Shown: one piece after another, positions 43,267-56,599 of the stretch
Layout of the letters: every line of letters starts with the position of its first letter
Numbering within the stretch: position 1 is the stretch's first letter
Assembly (NCBI RefSeq): GCF_048544455.1
Contig: NC_133534.1
Location: 38,502,217 to 38,566,216 of the forward strand
Reading direction: 5' to 3'
DNA: 64,000 nucleotides
Source: Silene latifolia
Taxonomy: Eukaryota; Streptophyta; Magnoliopsida; Caryophyllales; Caryophyllaceae
Made by a program: the position numbers and the translations under genes
Notes under the pieces: generated by a model
What the model was told of the DNA's origin: nothing
Databases searched by the model: none
What the model saw: only the letters and a program-made list of their open reading frames with translations

Positions 43267-46200
43267 ATGACTAATCGAGGTATGTGTATCAATCTTGCAT
43301 TTATCTTCCGTATTTGATCACATGGGACCGACAAAATTAGGGTTTTCGACCCTAATTAGTCGAAAATTTGGGGCTTTTCCCCCAAATGATTTTGCCTTGC
43401 AAAATTGGCTTTGTAAATGGCTAATTGGTAGTATAAGGATTATAACCAAGTATTTGTTTTGAATTTTCATTGAGTTTTGAGCGTTTGGGTGAAATTGTGA
43501 CGGTTTCACAGCTAAACCTTACATCGCTTCGAAAATAGCCTTAGGATTGCCCATTTGTGACGAAACTTGGTATTTGGAATCCTTGCATGATGGGTAAACT
43601 TGTTACCATCTTGGAATTTTGATTTGTGACGGCTTTTGCAGGACACTTCCTAGGGCATAATCGCCGTTATAACGAAATGCTGTCGAAATTCCGACTCGAA
43701 CCCATGAATAGGCTTCAACTTAGGCTTGACTTGACCCAAATTACCACATGAGCAGACGGGTTTGTGGAAAAATTGCCAAGGATGGCGAGAAAAGAGCGAT
43801 TTCGGAGCTCCGAAAATCCCCTAATTAAGGCTTGTCGTCACTTGACGCAGCCTAAATTCACTTTAATTCTGCAGGCGACGAGGCTTCTACATCCGGGAGG
43901 GGTCCCATGGACGTGAACACTACTATTGACCCTTCTCAGATGCTTCAGGAGGCGTTAGAGCAGGCTTTCACTGCTGCGGTAACGGCTGCTGAGGACGAGG
44001 TCCTTGAGGAGGAGGTTGTTGAGGAGGAGGAGGCCCCGAGACGGGCCAACGTTGGACGGGGTGGTCGCCAGCAGAGGGGAGCACCTGCGTGGGCTGAGAC
44101 TTGGGACAGCAGGCACCTACTTTGGGCTGCAGAGGGTCACCTGTCCTACAGGACGGTGAAGAGCTTGGTAAATTGAATTCATCGCTCTTAATTCATCTTC
44201 TTTCATTTCTGTTTGTCATTCCTTTTCTTCTTCATCGAGCTAAAGATAGCTTTTGTTTCAAATCAACCTAGGAGGCCGGGAATATCAGATCCTTCTCGGG
44301 CTATACGACGGTGATGGGGTGCTACGAGAGGCTGTCGGCTGAGGAGCGAGCCATGATCGAGCAGGGAGCATTCGGCGCCCTGGTGCAGGCTTGGAGGGAT
44401 ATCGCGAGGAGGAAGCTTCGCGATATTCTCAGTCTCGTCCAAGCTTTCTTGGACCGATTTTGGGACACGACCTCCACATTTCACATGCCTTTTGGCGAGG
44501 TGGGGGTCACGTTAGAGGACTACGACATGATTTATGGTCTGCCGTGTGGGACTGAGGTGGTGGAGTGCCCGGAGACAGCCATGAGGGTTGACTCGACTGA
44601 GGCTAGGAGGTTGATCGGCTGGAACTTGGCGCCGAAGGCGGCTGCGGTACCTGGTTTGGTGCCTAGTTCTTACGTTCGGGACTACTTTGCGGGGAAGACC
44701 CCGGCGTCGGTGGTGATCGAGGGGAGGGAGACGGCTCCTCCTCCCTGTACCGCAGAGCAGAGGGTCCGTTTGTGGCTCTGGTGGTTTCTCTCTTCGATCT
44801 ACCTCGGAGAAAAGGGAGAGAGGCTTTCGACGAAGCTCCTTTACTTTCTTTCTGACCTGAGCTCCCTAGGCCGTTGGGACTGGGTCACTGCTGGTTTTGC
44901 GGTCCTCATCCGTTTTTGAGGGCCATGGTTCATCCGGAGTTGATGGAGAAGGGGACTTCTCCTGCTGCTGTTGGCCCTGGACTGCTTTTGGAGGTATGAA
45001 CATTCATTTCATTTTATGAAAGATCATTTCCTTTTCTGTCAAATCACGAAAGATCGTTGTTGACTATCTCGTTTTAAAGGCGTGGGTGTACTCCTACTTT
45101 CCGGGCCTCGCGCCCAAGAGGACGGAGCTGGTGGAGAAGGCCTATCCCGTTTTGCGGGATTGGGTGATGTGTCATACGAGGACCCGGCGTTCCTTCCACG
45201 ATGTCTGTCGGCGGGAGGTTAACGCTCTTCAGTTGGACGGTGTGAGTACTTCACCTTCGTTCGTTTTTTCATTACTTTTTCAAAACTGATCATAAGAATG
45301 ACCCATCGTTTGCTTTTCGTAGTGGGTGCCCAGGCCTTGGGTGGACTACGCTGGTGCTCCTCCCTTTGTGGCTGAGGTCCTTCGACCTAGGAGCTCGAGC
45401 CGATTGCTGCTGAGGACATCGATGGGTCATATGTGGTACTTGGGTGAGCGCTTGGCTCGTCAGTGCTCTCGGGATGTCTTGACGGTTCCCATCGATTCTC
45501 CTCGGACGATGTTTAGGGAGCCTTCTGAGGCTGAGAGGGAGGCTGACCTGGCTGGCGTTGGTGGTGACGCCCTCCTTCTTCCAGGCGAGGACAACTCGGC
45601 GTTCCTCTACGAGAGGTTGGCGTACTGGCCGGTTGTGGTGAGTATTTACTCTCCTTTATTTTTGATTATTTTGAGAACACGATGAATGATCATCGGTTAA
45701 TGAAAATCACTTGACTTTGCATGAGGTCGAGGCGGCGGGCATCGAGCCCCCAGAGTACCCCGAGACCCTCGAGTACACTGACGCGACGGGGATGACGACG
45801 ATCTCCGAGCTGCGTGACTTTGACGTGGCGGTGAGAGATGCTGGCTTAGACGAGTGGCAGCATCTGATTCGGAGGGCGAGTCTCCTAACTTGTATAATTT
45901 TGTGTAAGAACACATTTGCCTGAGTTTGTCCAATCATTAAGAATCTTTTCTTTTGAAATGCAGGTTGCGCCATCCCGGTTCGTGGCTTTGTGGAGGGTAG
46001 CCAACCGGCTACGGGCTACTGCCGTCGAGGCATTTGTTGGCGGCTAAGGACGTCAGGTATGAACCTTCTGTTTACTTCATTTTCGAATTTTTCTAGTCTT
46101 CCTTATGTTTGAAATGATTGACATGAGCCAATTCTTGTTGTTTGCAGAGGGAGCGCGAGCTGGAGCGAGAGCTTGCCCAGTCCCGGGAGGAGATAGCTCG

Positions 46201-46285
46201 CCTGCTGAGGGAGCTCGAGGTCCGTGACGCCGAGGTTGCTGCTCTCGAGGCGAGAGTTGCTGAGCTAGACGGCGACCAGCAGTAG
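43267..46285 (+). pseudogene. Plant mobile domain (PMD) gene, eight exons, antisense in element B
   Basis: Exons 43267-43279 (MTNRG), 43875-44167, 44272-44993, 45080 to about 45242, 45323-45637, 45726-45875, 45964-46055, 46148-46285. The layout matches the gene at 34476-38169. The N-terminal exon has an acidic run (EDEVLEEEVVEEEEAP). Exon 3 bears the PMD signature RFWDTTSTFHMPFGEVGVTL and YGLPCG, then LWLWWFLSSIYLGEKGE. The last exon is a coiled coil (REELARLL-type heptads) ending ELDGDQQ. Defects: a 1-nt loss in a T-run near 44916 shifts exon 3, and the exon 6 donor is GC rather than GT. Function unknown; it is read towards pol of its own element. Confidence 0.75.
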
Positions 46286-47157
46286 CTTGTTTGTTGCTTT
46301 TTGTTTTTGGCTGTATTTTGTACATTTGTACATTTTTGGGACCTACATTTTGGACATTCAAACTTTGTTTTGGGGCTCGAGCCCCCAGTTTGATGTACAT
46401 ATCCCCTCTTGGTTGTATATATGATGGCATGAGTGCCTTTGCTGCTGGGTTGCTTTGTTTGTACCTGTAGGTTAGCTTTGAACAAGTTTGGTAGATGACG
46501 GTTTGCGCCGTCATGCTGCCGAAATTTACATAGAAATCACATAGAACATAAATTTGTACACATGGCCTAAATTAGCGCAAAACCATGACTCGGAAACGCG
46601 AAAAATGCAAAAATTTTAGCGGAAATGACCGGACGGTAGGGAGGGCTACCCCTTAAAAAAAGAAAAAAAAAACAGAAACATATAAGTATGGAACGGGAGT
46701 GAAATGATTCCCCAAAAAGAAAATTAAAAAAAAGAAATGTATAAGTTTGAAAATGAATAAATTAAATTGGTGAAATGATTCACCAAAAGAAAATATATCA
46801 AAAGAAATGGATAAGCGTGCTAAGATGACGAAAATGTCGGTATCGCCTCGAAATGCGTGCCCGTGAAATTAGGAAACACGAAATATGGCAACTTGACGTA
46901 TTTACCAAAATAATAACCCGTATGAATAGGAAATTATTCATTGAGGAATTTAGGAAAGATCCAACGCGGAAAATCACAGAAAGAAGGCTGAGGAAGAGGC
47001 GCAACAAGAGCTGCGCCTGTTCCCCAGTGCATCCGTCCTGACGGATTTTAGGAAACAAATTTTAGTATAAATAGAGACGTCGAGGGAGGTTTTATTCACA
47101 TAATTCTTCCGTCTTTCTTCGTCTTATTACATAAAGCTCCCAAAATAAGCATACATC
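46286..47157. other. Spacer and promoter of DUF7745-like gene B
   Basis: Contains a GAAGAGGCGCAACAAGAGCT block (46990-47010) and a TATA box (TATAAATA, 47065-47072) 85-90 nt before the ATG at 47158. Otherwise no gene. Confidence 0.6.
47065..47072 (+). promoter_or_regulatory. TATA box of DUF7745-like gene B
   Basis: AGTATAAATAGAG, matching the GTATAAATAG of the minus-strand homologue in sequence and distance. Confidence 0.6.
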
Positions 47158-47320
47158 ATGAATACTCTCGAAATTCGTCTAAAAGAATGGACAAATGAGT
47201 TCTCTAATGTGGAGAAACACGACATGGGTGCTTATAATTTTGGATCGCTTTTGAGCATGAAGCTGATCAAGGTAGTCAAACCATTCCTAGATGCTTGTCT
47301 TGATTATTGGGACCCGAATT

Positions 47321-48292
47321 TGTGGGAAATAATCTGTATACTTCCCTTAAATTAGAAGGATTATAACGAATTTAACAATGATGATCAATGGTCATAAACA
47401 AAATACATAAACAAAGTATAAAGGATTTAGAATTAACCTTCGGTCCTAGCAAAATTGGCCTAAGAACAATATCAAATTGATATTCGCCTATTAGTTGCAC
47501 CCAAGACGATATGAGATATGGCCCTTGATTATGCTAGAAATCGATCTAAAATTTTCTGTAAAATTTAGTTGTTTTGTGTTTTTTTTATGAGAGAGAGGAG
47601 GCAAGGTCAAGAAAAAGTATTAGGGTAGAAATAATTCTCTCCCTTTCTTTTTATACAGACCGAAATTTGGAGTCAATTAGGAAAAGAAAAATCCTTCCTA
47701 ATTTTCGGCCAAACTGACCGAAATAAGGAGTATCTCCTCCTTATTTTGGTCTTTCCAAAAATATATAATATGTGTTGAATTGTCATCTAGTGAGGATCGA
47801 ACCCAAGACCTCTTGGTTTGTGTACCCTCACTATTACCACTATGACACATTCATCTTGTTGATATTAAATATAACGATTACATTTAATTACGAATTAATG
47901 ATTAATTCATCCAAGCTAACATTATATACATTTAATTAAATATAACTTATTATATTTAATTTACGAATTTGATTAATTGTCTCAACTAATATTATTTAAT
48001 TTTCATTAAATAATTATCTCATCAACACACTGACTAACTTTTTAGTCATATTGGGCATCAATGTGATTATATTTCTATAACCACATTTCTCAAACACATC
48101 CTATAGGTGTGACCTTTAGGGACCAGTTGATCACCGCCATCTGTATGATAATAATGTCAAACTTTCTAGCAAGCCAACCGTTATTAGGTAAACGTTAATC
48201 AACTGATTAAATATACGAAGTATACCCATGTGAACCTGTAAGAGATTTACAAATGTTATCACACTAATTTGTGGAGGACACAAGCTACAACA
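47321..48292 (-). repeat. Copia 3' LTR
   Basis: 972 bp; the adjoining polypurine-like GGACAAGTGGGAGTT (minus strand, 48293-48307) marks the 3' side. Confidence 0.9.
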
Positions 48293-48307
48293 AACTCCCA
48301 CTTGTCC

Positions 48308-49077
48308 TCACAAGTGTATGTGCGATAACCGATTCTCATATCCTAAAATTTCTCCCACTTAATGTAAAACAATTTGCAAATCCGAATTCACAAAGGTCGT
48401 ATTTTACAAGCGATCAATATCAAGAGTGGTTTCCCCGACTAGAGAGTAACTTAACTGATAAACGAATCAACATTCGAGCATGGCCATGCATTTCAGTTAC
48501 AACTCCTCGAGTGGCCCTGAGAAATAACTATACCTGATAAGGGTTGGATATTTTCCTCAACTCGAATTCTGCAGATGTAAGCACAGTATGAAATGACCCA
48601 GAAAAAATCTACTTAGCCTCCAGTTACGGCAGACCGTGAGAAAGAAACCAAAGTCATCCAAAAACTGCCTTAATCTCAAGAGACGGTCGATAGTCAAAAG
48701 AATCGACTCTAGGAACACAATGGATGTCTTATCCACGACCTGGCACCGAATGTTATTAAACATTTAGGACTCCATTACGTTGTCACAAAAAGTTTTCCTA
48801 CGAGGTATCGTCATAATCTCGTATCTGTGATCGATCAGTCAACCGTTTGACTTATGGCTCGTTGAACCCACCATCAATCGACTGCATAATATAATAGCCG
48901 GAGTTATCAACTCACATTCGCGATTACGGACCAAAACAAATATAATGTAATTCAGTTCACTTTGTGGCGTTCAATGTTGTCAGTACAATCCACATGAAAA
49001 ACAAAATATTATAAATAAAACGATGAAGTTATAAATAGTATATGAAAAAGATAATGTATCAAATCCATAATCAAGTA
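48308..49077 (-). other. Copia 3' untranslated region
   Basis: No frame with known domains; it lies between the end of pol and the polypurine tract. Confidence 0.6.
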
Positions 49078-52000
49078 CTACAACTCAGGAACATGTTTAA
49101 TTCCCATGGAATTAACATGCCCTACATGCTTATCATAATTCAACGGTTTGGTGAGAGGATCTGCGATGTTATCATCCGTCGCAATCTTGTCAATCACTAT
49201 CTCTTCTTGCTCCACGTAATCACGGATCAGGTGAGCTTTCTGAAGTACATGTCTAGATTTGTTGCTAGACTTTGGCTCCTTAGCCTGGAAGATGGCACCT
49301 CTATTGTCACAATAAATGGTGATCGGGTCATTCGAACTAGGAACTACCGAAAGCCCTTGTAAGAATTGACGCATCCATATCGCTTCCTTTGCTACCTCCA
49401 AAGCGGCATAGTACTCGGATTCAGTAGTAGAATCTGCTACAACACTCTGTTTGGAACTCTTCCAGCTGACCGCAGCACCATTAAGAGTGAAGACGAACCC
49501 GGACTGAGATTTTGAATCATCTCGATCCGTTTGGAAGCTAGCATCTGCACAGAATCAGGTTGCGCATAGCTTAGTATCGCCTCCATAAGTCAATACCCAA
49601 TCCTTAGTCCTCCGTAGGTACTTGAGGATATTTTTGACTGCTATCCAGTGTGTTTCACCTGGAGTCTTTTGGTACCGACTCGTCATACTCAATGCATATG
49701 CCACGTCTGGACGTGTGCATATCATGGCATACATGATCGACCCTATTGCAGATGCATAAGGAACACGACTCATGCGCTCAATCCCTTCAGGCGTCATGGG
49801 TGACTGAGACTTGCTCAACTGCATCCCAGTCGTCATATGAAGGTTCCCCTTCTTGGAGTTGGTCATGCTGAACCTCTCAAGAACCTTATCCAAATAAGAC
49901 TCCTGACTAAGTGATAACGTCCGTCGTGATCTATCTCGGTAGATACGGATTCCCAAAATGCGCTGTGCCTCACCCAGATCTTTCATCTGGAAATGGTTCT
50001 TCAACCATTCTTTAACCGAAGATAGGAGAGGAATGTCATTCCCAATCAGGAGTATGTCATCGACATACAATATCAAGAATACAATCTTGCTCCCACTCGA
50101 CTTGATATATAAGCATGGTTCTTCGACCGATCGAGTGAAACCATACTCTTTTATCACTTGGTCGAAAAGATGATTCCAACTCCGAGAAGCTTGCTTAAGT
50201 CCATAAATGGAACGCTTAAGCTTGCATACTTTCTTAGGATGCTCAGGATCTATGAAACCTTCGGGTTGCACCATCTACAACTCTTCCTCCAAATAACCGT
50301 TTAAGAAGGCGGTTTTCACATCCATTTGCCAAATCTCATAATCATGAAATGCGGCAATCGCTAAGATTATCCGAATGGAACGTAGCATGACTACAGGTGC
50401 AAAAATCTCATCATAATGCAATCCTTGCACTTGAGTGAAACCTTTTGCCACAAGTCGTGCCTTATAGATATCTGGTTGCGCGTCTACAAAATGCTTTATT
50501 TTGTAAAGCCATTTGCACTGTAGAGGTTTTACCTTATTAGGTAAATCAACTAGATCTCATACGTTATTCTCATACATGGAGTCCATCTCGGATTGCATGG
50601 CTTCGAGCCATAGCTTTGAGTCGGAACAGGTCATAGCACCTTTATAGGTAACGGGTTCATTACTCTCTAGGAGTAAAACGTCATTCTCCTCGACCATACC
50701 AATGTATCTGTCAGGAGGATGAGAGACTCTACCCAACCTCCTAGGTTCCTCAAGAATATTAACCGTATCATCAGTTGGAAGAACAACTTCCTCCATCTGT
50801 TCCTCGGTCGTTGGTTCTGGAATCTCCGACAGCTCGAAGGTTCTATTACTCGTCTTGTTCTCGAGAAATTCTTTCTCTAAGAACGTCGCACTAGCCGCAA
50901 CAAAAACTCGATGTTCGGTAGGCGAATAGAAGTAATGACCAAATGTTCCTTTTGGATAACCTATAAAGTATGTCTTGACGGATCGCGGGCCGAGCTTATC
51001 CTCGTGTCTCCACTTAACATAAGCCTCGCAGACCCAAACCCGAATAAAGGACAAGTTAGGGAACGTTCCCTTCCACATTTCAAATGGAGTCTTGTCGACA
51101 GCTTTAGACGGACTTCGGTTAAGTATAAGAGCAGCTGACAAAAGAGCATAACCCCATAATGAATCAGGCACTACCGTGTGACTCATCATGGATCGAACCA
51201 TATCAAGTAAGGTTCGATTTCTCCGTTCGGACACACCATTCAATTGAGGTGTTCCAGGTGGAGTTAACTGCAAAACTATTCCACAGTCTTTCAGGTGTTG
51301 ATCAAACTCATTTGAAAGATATTCGCCACCCCGATCTGAACGGAGTGCTTTAACCTTTCTACCCGGTTGGTTCTGCAGACTGTTCCGGTATTCCTTGAAT
51401 TTCTCAAAGGACTCACTTTTATGCTTCATTAAGTAGACATATTCGTATCTACTCAAATCGTCCGTGAAAGTGATAAAATATCTATAGCCATCTCTAGCGG
51501 TAATTGACATAGGTCCACATACGTCCGTATGTATGAGTCCTAATAGGTCACTAGCGCGCATTCCAATACCTTTGAAGGAAATTCGAGTCATCTTGCCAAT
51601 GAGACATGATTCACACGTGCCATATGTAGAAAAATCGAATGCGGGAATAGTCCCATTATCGACGAGTTTCTTCACACGTTTCTCATTTATGTGTCCCATT
51701 CGACAATGCCATAGATAGGTTTGATCTTTGTCACCAACTTTTAATTTCTTATTATTCATGTGTAATACTTCTGTGGTTTGGTTTAAGATATAAATTCCAT
51801 TCATGGAAACTGCTTTGCCATAAATCATTTCATTAAAAGAGAAAATACAGCTATTATCCTTTATTGAAAATGCAAAACCGTCTTTAGCAAGTACGGAAAC
51901 AGAAATAATGTTCTTAGACAAACTGGGTACATAGTAACAGTTATTTAAAAATAACTCAAAACCACTAGGGAGTTGGATTACATATGTTCCCTTCGAGGCA

Positions 52001-53097
52001 GCAGCAACTCGTGCTCCATTCCCGACTCGCAGGTTCACATCACCTTTTTCGAGAGGTATGATGTTCTTTAGGCCCTGCAAATGATTACACATATGAGAAC
52101 CACAACCAGTATCAAGTACCCAAGTTCCAAAACTTGCATGGTTAATCTCAATCATATGAATATAAGATGACATACCAACAGGAACGACGCGGCCTGCCTT
52201 GATGTCCTCACGGTAGACGGGACAGTTCCTCCTCCAATGTCCAGTCTTGTGACAATGGTGGCACTCTATGTCACCGCCCTTGCTCTTTGTCTTGCCCTGT
52301 GAGCCACTAGTCTCACCAGGCGCACTCTTACCGTTTCCTGGCTTCTTAAACTTTGGCTTACCTACAGCTAGGTCGCCATGAGCCTTGCCCTTACCTTTAC
52401 TCTTGTTGTGAATCGTGAGAACATCCTGCTTCATGCTCCCACTCAATTTCATATCCTTCTCGGTCTGTACGAGAAGGAAGTGTAGCTCATGAGGACTCTT
52501 TTTCAAGTCATTCATGTAGTAGTTCGCCCTGAAAAGGGCAAAACCATCGTGAAGAGAATGAAGCATTCGGTCAATGACAATGCTCTCACTGATTCTACAA
52601 TTCAGTGTCTCCAGCTTCTCGACATTCTCAATCATGTGAAGAATGTGTGGGCTAACTGGTTGGCCCTTCTGGAGTTTCGCATCAAAGAAGCGACAAGTAT
52701 GCTCATATGTAACGATTCTCGGTGCTTTTGAGAACTCGTTAGTGAGCGTAGTGAAAATCTTGTTTGCACTTTGGGCAATGAAGCGTCTCAGCAAATTGGT
52801 TTCCATTGCAAAGATGAGTACGTTCTTTATCGCACCCGCTTCCATAACGAAGTCACTATAAGCGAGTGACTCATTGACTCCTGCATTTGGGCCTGGGTTG
52901 ACCGGTATTGGCCCAGTTAAATACCTGAGTTTACTGTCAGCAATGGCAGCATTCCGTAGTGCTGCCTCCCAGTCCGCAAAGTTGGACCCATCATTCTTCA
53001 GTCGCGTGGACTGATTTATTTGGTCCATGAACACTTTTAGCCAGGATGAACGATCTAGTGTGGCACTAGGCATTGAGATTGCGTTCTTTCCAGCCAT
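49078..53097 (-). pseudogene. Copia gag-pol polyprotein with three in-frame stops
   Basis: One frame of 1340 codons starting MAGKNAISMPSATLDRSSW. Order: gag with UBN2-like helices, zinc knuckle CHHCHKTGHWRRNC, protease (VLDTGCGSHM), integrase (GPMSITARDGYRYFITFTDD, RSDRGGEYLSNEF, NGVSERRNRTL), reverse transcriptase (QMDVKTAFLNG, YVDDILLIGND) and RNase H ([23 protein letters not shown]). Three stops interrupt it: at 50554-50556 (YENNV|stop|DLV, normally Trp), at 50272-50274 (EEEL|stop|MVQ) and at 49555-49557 (LCAT|stop|FCADAS). No frameshift was found along the parts I translated. Integrase before RT identifies Ty1/copia. All catalytic motifs are present, but the copy cannot make a full polyprotein. 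Confidence 0.93.
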
Positions 53098-55129
53098 TTG
53101 TTGTAACAGTATTATTGATAATAAACGTGTTCTACACTGCGAAAGAAGAATAAAATAATAAGCATGTGCATCGTTTTAATTTTAAGTCTAATGAACTAAT
53201 GTCATAACGCGAAGACTCAAAAAAATTTATACAATTGACCTCCCTCAAGAATTATATAAATGACCCCAAGACTCAATTCTCTGTAAATTGATAAGCTAAC
53301 CTTTTAGCTAATTCTACCGTTAGAATTCTTGGTCGATAAATTTCTGTAAATTTTATCTATAGTCCATCATAATCACGAGAAACTCTTCGGACTATGATGT
53401 TGAGGTAAACTAAGTCAACACAACTACTTACCCAACGTAGAAGGGGTCATATTAGGCCTACCGACGAAGAAGGGATTCATAGATGTTTGCCCTTATAAAG
53501 ACTAATCTCAATTTCCGTTTTAGAGGAAGATCCCATCAACTTTATTTTAATTCATTTTAAGTGAACTAATATCTAGCATGCGAGAATGAATAAACTAAGG
53601 TGATGGCTTAAAGACTGTGACATCTGTATGTCCATGAAAACTAACATACAACCTATATGAGTCAATTTTCATGCATTTTAGAAGTAGGTGGTTTAGTTTT
53701 AGGCGGAATATGATGCATAAAACTAACATGTGAATGAAAAGCAATAAGAATGAAAACGTAAAAACAGTAAAAGTCCTAGTGTGGCCTATCCTATCAAAAT
53801 GAACAATAAATACAAGTTTGGAATCCATCCTTGGACCCGAGAAGCTTGTCTTGATGTTCCATCTTGATCCATGTAGCGGGAGTGAGCTTCAATCTCCATC
53901 TTTAGTCTTCTTTGAAATTACAATAAATAAAATTACATAATTGACCTATTTATTACATTCTAATTTCAAAACCCAAAACTAAAATAAAAGGAGATTCGAG
54001 ATCTCATAATTACATAAAAAAATCATGTTTCCTTCATTACGAAAACATAATTTGACTAAGGCCACACTAAGTATTACAAATTACAACCGATTGCAAAATT
54101 AAATACGTAAATAAAATTCATTCATTCGATTCATTCAACAAAATTAAAAGCATCAACTAAAATAAATTAAATATACATGACACAATTCCTTAATTATGTT
54201 GATTAATTTATCCAAACCACCTATTTAAATTAAATTAAGTGACAATTTCGCAATTAATCACATTAATTTCAATATTAATCCATATTAAACTTGTAATATG
54301 AATTCTATCCGTCAAAATTTTAAACTGCTTTAAAATAACTCGGTATCTTTAAATTGTGAACCGATTCACAATAACTAATTGGCCAAAATAAAAATAAAAA
54401 AAACAACCCTTTTTTTTTCTTGTTTGGTCTCGGCAGAACCAAATAAAAGAAATTTTTTTTTATATTAAAATCCCAGCTCTCGGCTGGAAAAAGAAAACAG
54501 CCAAAAAAAAATTTTTTTTTATTTATTTATCCGGCAATAAAAAAAAAACAAAAAACTTTCCCCCTTTTTTTTTTATGCGGCAAAAAGAAAAAAATAAAAC
54601 TTTCCTTTTCTTTTTCTGATTCGGTAAATCAAAAAAATTTCCTAAAAACCGTTTTTTTTCTTTTCCAACGGCAAACCCTAAAAAATTGAGCCGTCAAAAA
54701 AAAATTCCCTTTTGCGGCAATATGCCCTAATTCAAAGATTTTATGAAGAAAATGTTTAAGTTGCTATTAGGACATGATTTAGCAAATGCATTAACAAACA
54801 TGATTAATCGTATATGCTAAAACTATATAGCAAAAACAAATTCTTACATCAATGACATGATGATACTATATGTATTTTAACTTAATCTACATTAAATCAA
54901 AATCTACCAATTCTCATATGATAATTTTAACCGATTAAAACAATGATATGATCTAAAGAAATTGGATATAAATCATCAAACAAAAGGAAAAACGAAAGAA
55001 AAAAAACTCGGCTAAAAAAAATTTTTCAGCCGAAAAAAAAACGAAACCCTAATTTTTTTTTTCGAGAATTAGGTTATTGTTTACATACAATTTTTATGAA
55101 AATCATCAAAATCAAAAACGTGGCCTAGT
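53098..55129 (-). other. Copia 5' leader
   Basis: About 2 kb, AT-rich with homopolymer-interrupted runs (54380-54720) recalling CGGC-A(n) repeats. No coding sequence. Confidence 0.6.
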
Positions 55130-55141
55130 GCTCTGATACCA
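55130..55141 (-). other. Copia primer-binding site
   Basis: TGGTATCAGAGC on the minus strand, complementary to the 3' end of plant initiator tRNA-Met, 2 nt from the LTR. Confidence 0.95.
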
Positions 55142-55143
55142 CT

Positions 55144-56124
55144 TGTGGGAAATAATCTGTATACTTCCCTTAAATTAGAAGGATTATAACGAATTTAACA
55201 ATGATGATCAATGGTCATAAAAAAAATACATAAACAAAGTATAAAGGATTTAGAATTAACCTTCGGTCCTAGCAAAATTGGCCTAAGAACAATATCAAAA
55301 TTGATATTCGCCTATTAGTTGCACCCAAGACGATATGAGATATGCCCCTTGATTATGCTAGAAATCGATCTAAAATTTTCTGTAAAATTTAGTTGTTTTT
55401 GTGTTTTTTTTTATGAGAGAGAGGAGGCAAGGTCAAGAAAAAGCATTAGGGTAGAAATAATTCTCTCCCTTTCTTTTTATACAGGCCGAAATTTGGAGTC
55501 AATTAGGAAAAGAAAAATCCTTCCTAATTTTCGGCCAAACTGACCGAAATAAAGAGTATCTCCTCCTTATTTTGGTCTTTCCAAAAATATATAATATGTG
55601 TTGAATTGTCATCTAGTGAGGATCGAACCCAAGACCTCTTGGTTTGTGTACCCTCACTATTACCACTATGACACATTCATCTTGTTGATATTAAATATAA
55701 CTGATTATATTTAATTACGAATTAACAGATTAATTCATCCAAAGCTAACATTATATACATTTAATTAAATATAACTTATTATATTTAATTTACGAATTAA
55801 CAGTTAATTCGTCTCAACTAATATTATTTAATTTTCATTAAATAATTATCTCATCAACACATTGACTAACTTTTTAGTCATATTGGGCATCAATGTGATT
55901 ATATTTCTATAACCACATTTCTCAAACACATCCTATAGGTGTGACCTTTAGGGACCAGTTGATCACCACCATCTGTATGATAATAACGTCAAACTTTCTA
56001 GCAAGCCAACCGTTATTAGGTAAACGTTAATCAACTGATTAAATATACGAAGTATACCCATGTGAACCTGTAAGAGATTTACAAATGTTATCACACTAAT
56101 TTGTGGAGGACACAAGCTCCAACA
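55144..56124 (-). repeat. Copia 5' LTR
   Basis: 981 bp, near-identical to 47321-48292. Confidence 0.9.
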
Positions 56125-56599
56125 GGATTATCACGTATTTGCCTTCCCCGGAGGCGACATTTACCCATTTCCCGATGAAATTGCTGCGATTGGTGGTTGG
56201 AATCCGTAACATTTGCCTGCTATTCCCTCCACTTCTCAAGGGTATAAGAACAAGTTTAGAGACTTGCTTGGGTTGGCAAGAGCTGATGTGGACCGTCTTG
56301 TGACTTCTAAAGGAGTGCGAATGTTGGATTTCATCGATCGATTCATCAATAGGGCAGATCCCACTATCTCTTATGTTGCGAGGCGAAGGGCATTCGGGTT
56401 TTGCCTGTTACATGTATATGTCCTTCAAGGGCATGTTGATAAGGATTTGAGAGGCGACCTTCGTTACTTGAGCGTGATTGAGCAAATGGAGCTGCGCAGG
56501 AGCCCAGCTTGTCTGTGTTTGGGAGAGATCCTATTGGGTTTAGACAACAGGAAAGCCAATCGCGATCTTCCTTTTTTGGGAAGTCCCATTATATTGCAG

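Larger units (their letters stand above)
47321..56124 (-). mobile_element. Ty1/copia retrotransposon, 8.8 kb
   Basis: LTRs 47321-48292 and 55144-56124 (TGTGGG...CAACA) are nearly identical, with a handful of substitutions and small indels. Flanks GAATT (47316-47320) and GGATT (56125-56129) are a 5-bp duplication with one mismatch. The interior carries a PBS for initiator tRNA-Met and a copia-order gag-pol, all on the minus strand. A long untranslated leader (53098-55129) is low-complexity A/T. Confidence 0.95.

Noticed and set aside
48557..48763. Minus-strand frame next to the copia 3' LTR
   Set aside because: Within the copia 3' untranslated region, not conserved with known copia proteins.
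54380..54720. Homopolymer-rich tract as a possible satellite
   Set aside because: Irregular A/T runs in the copia leader with no fixed period.
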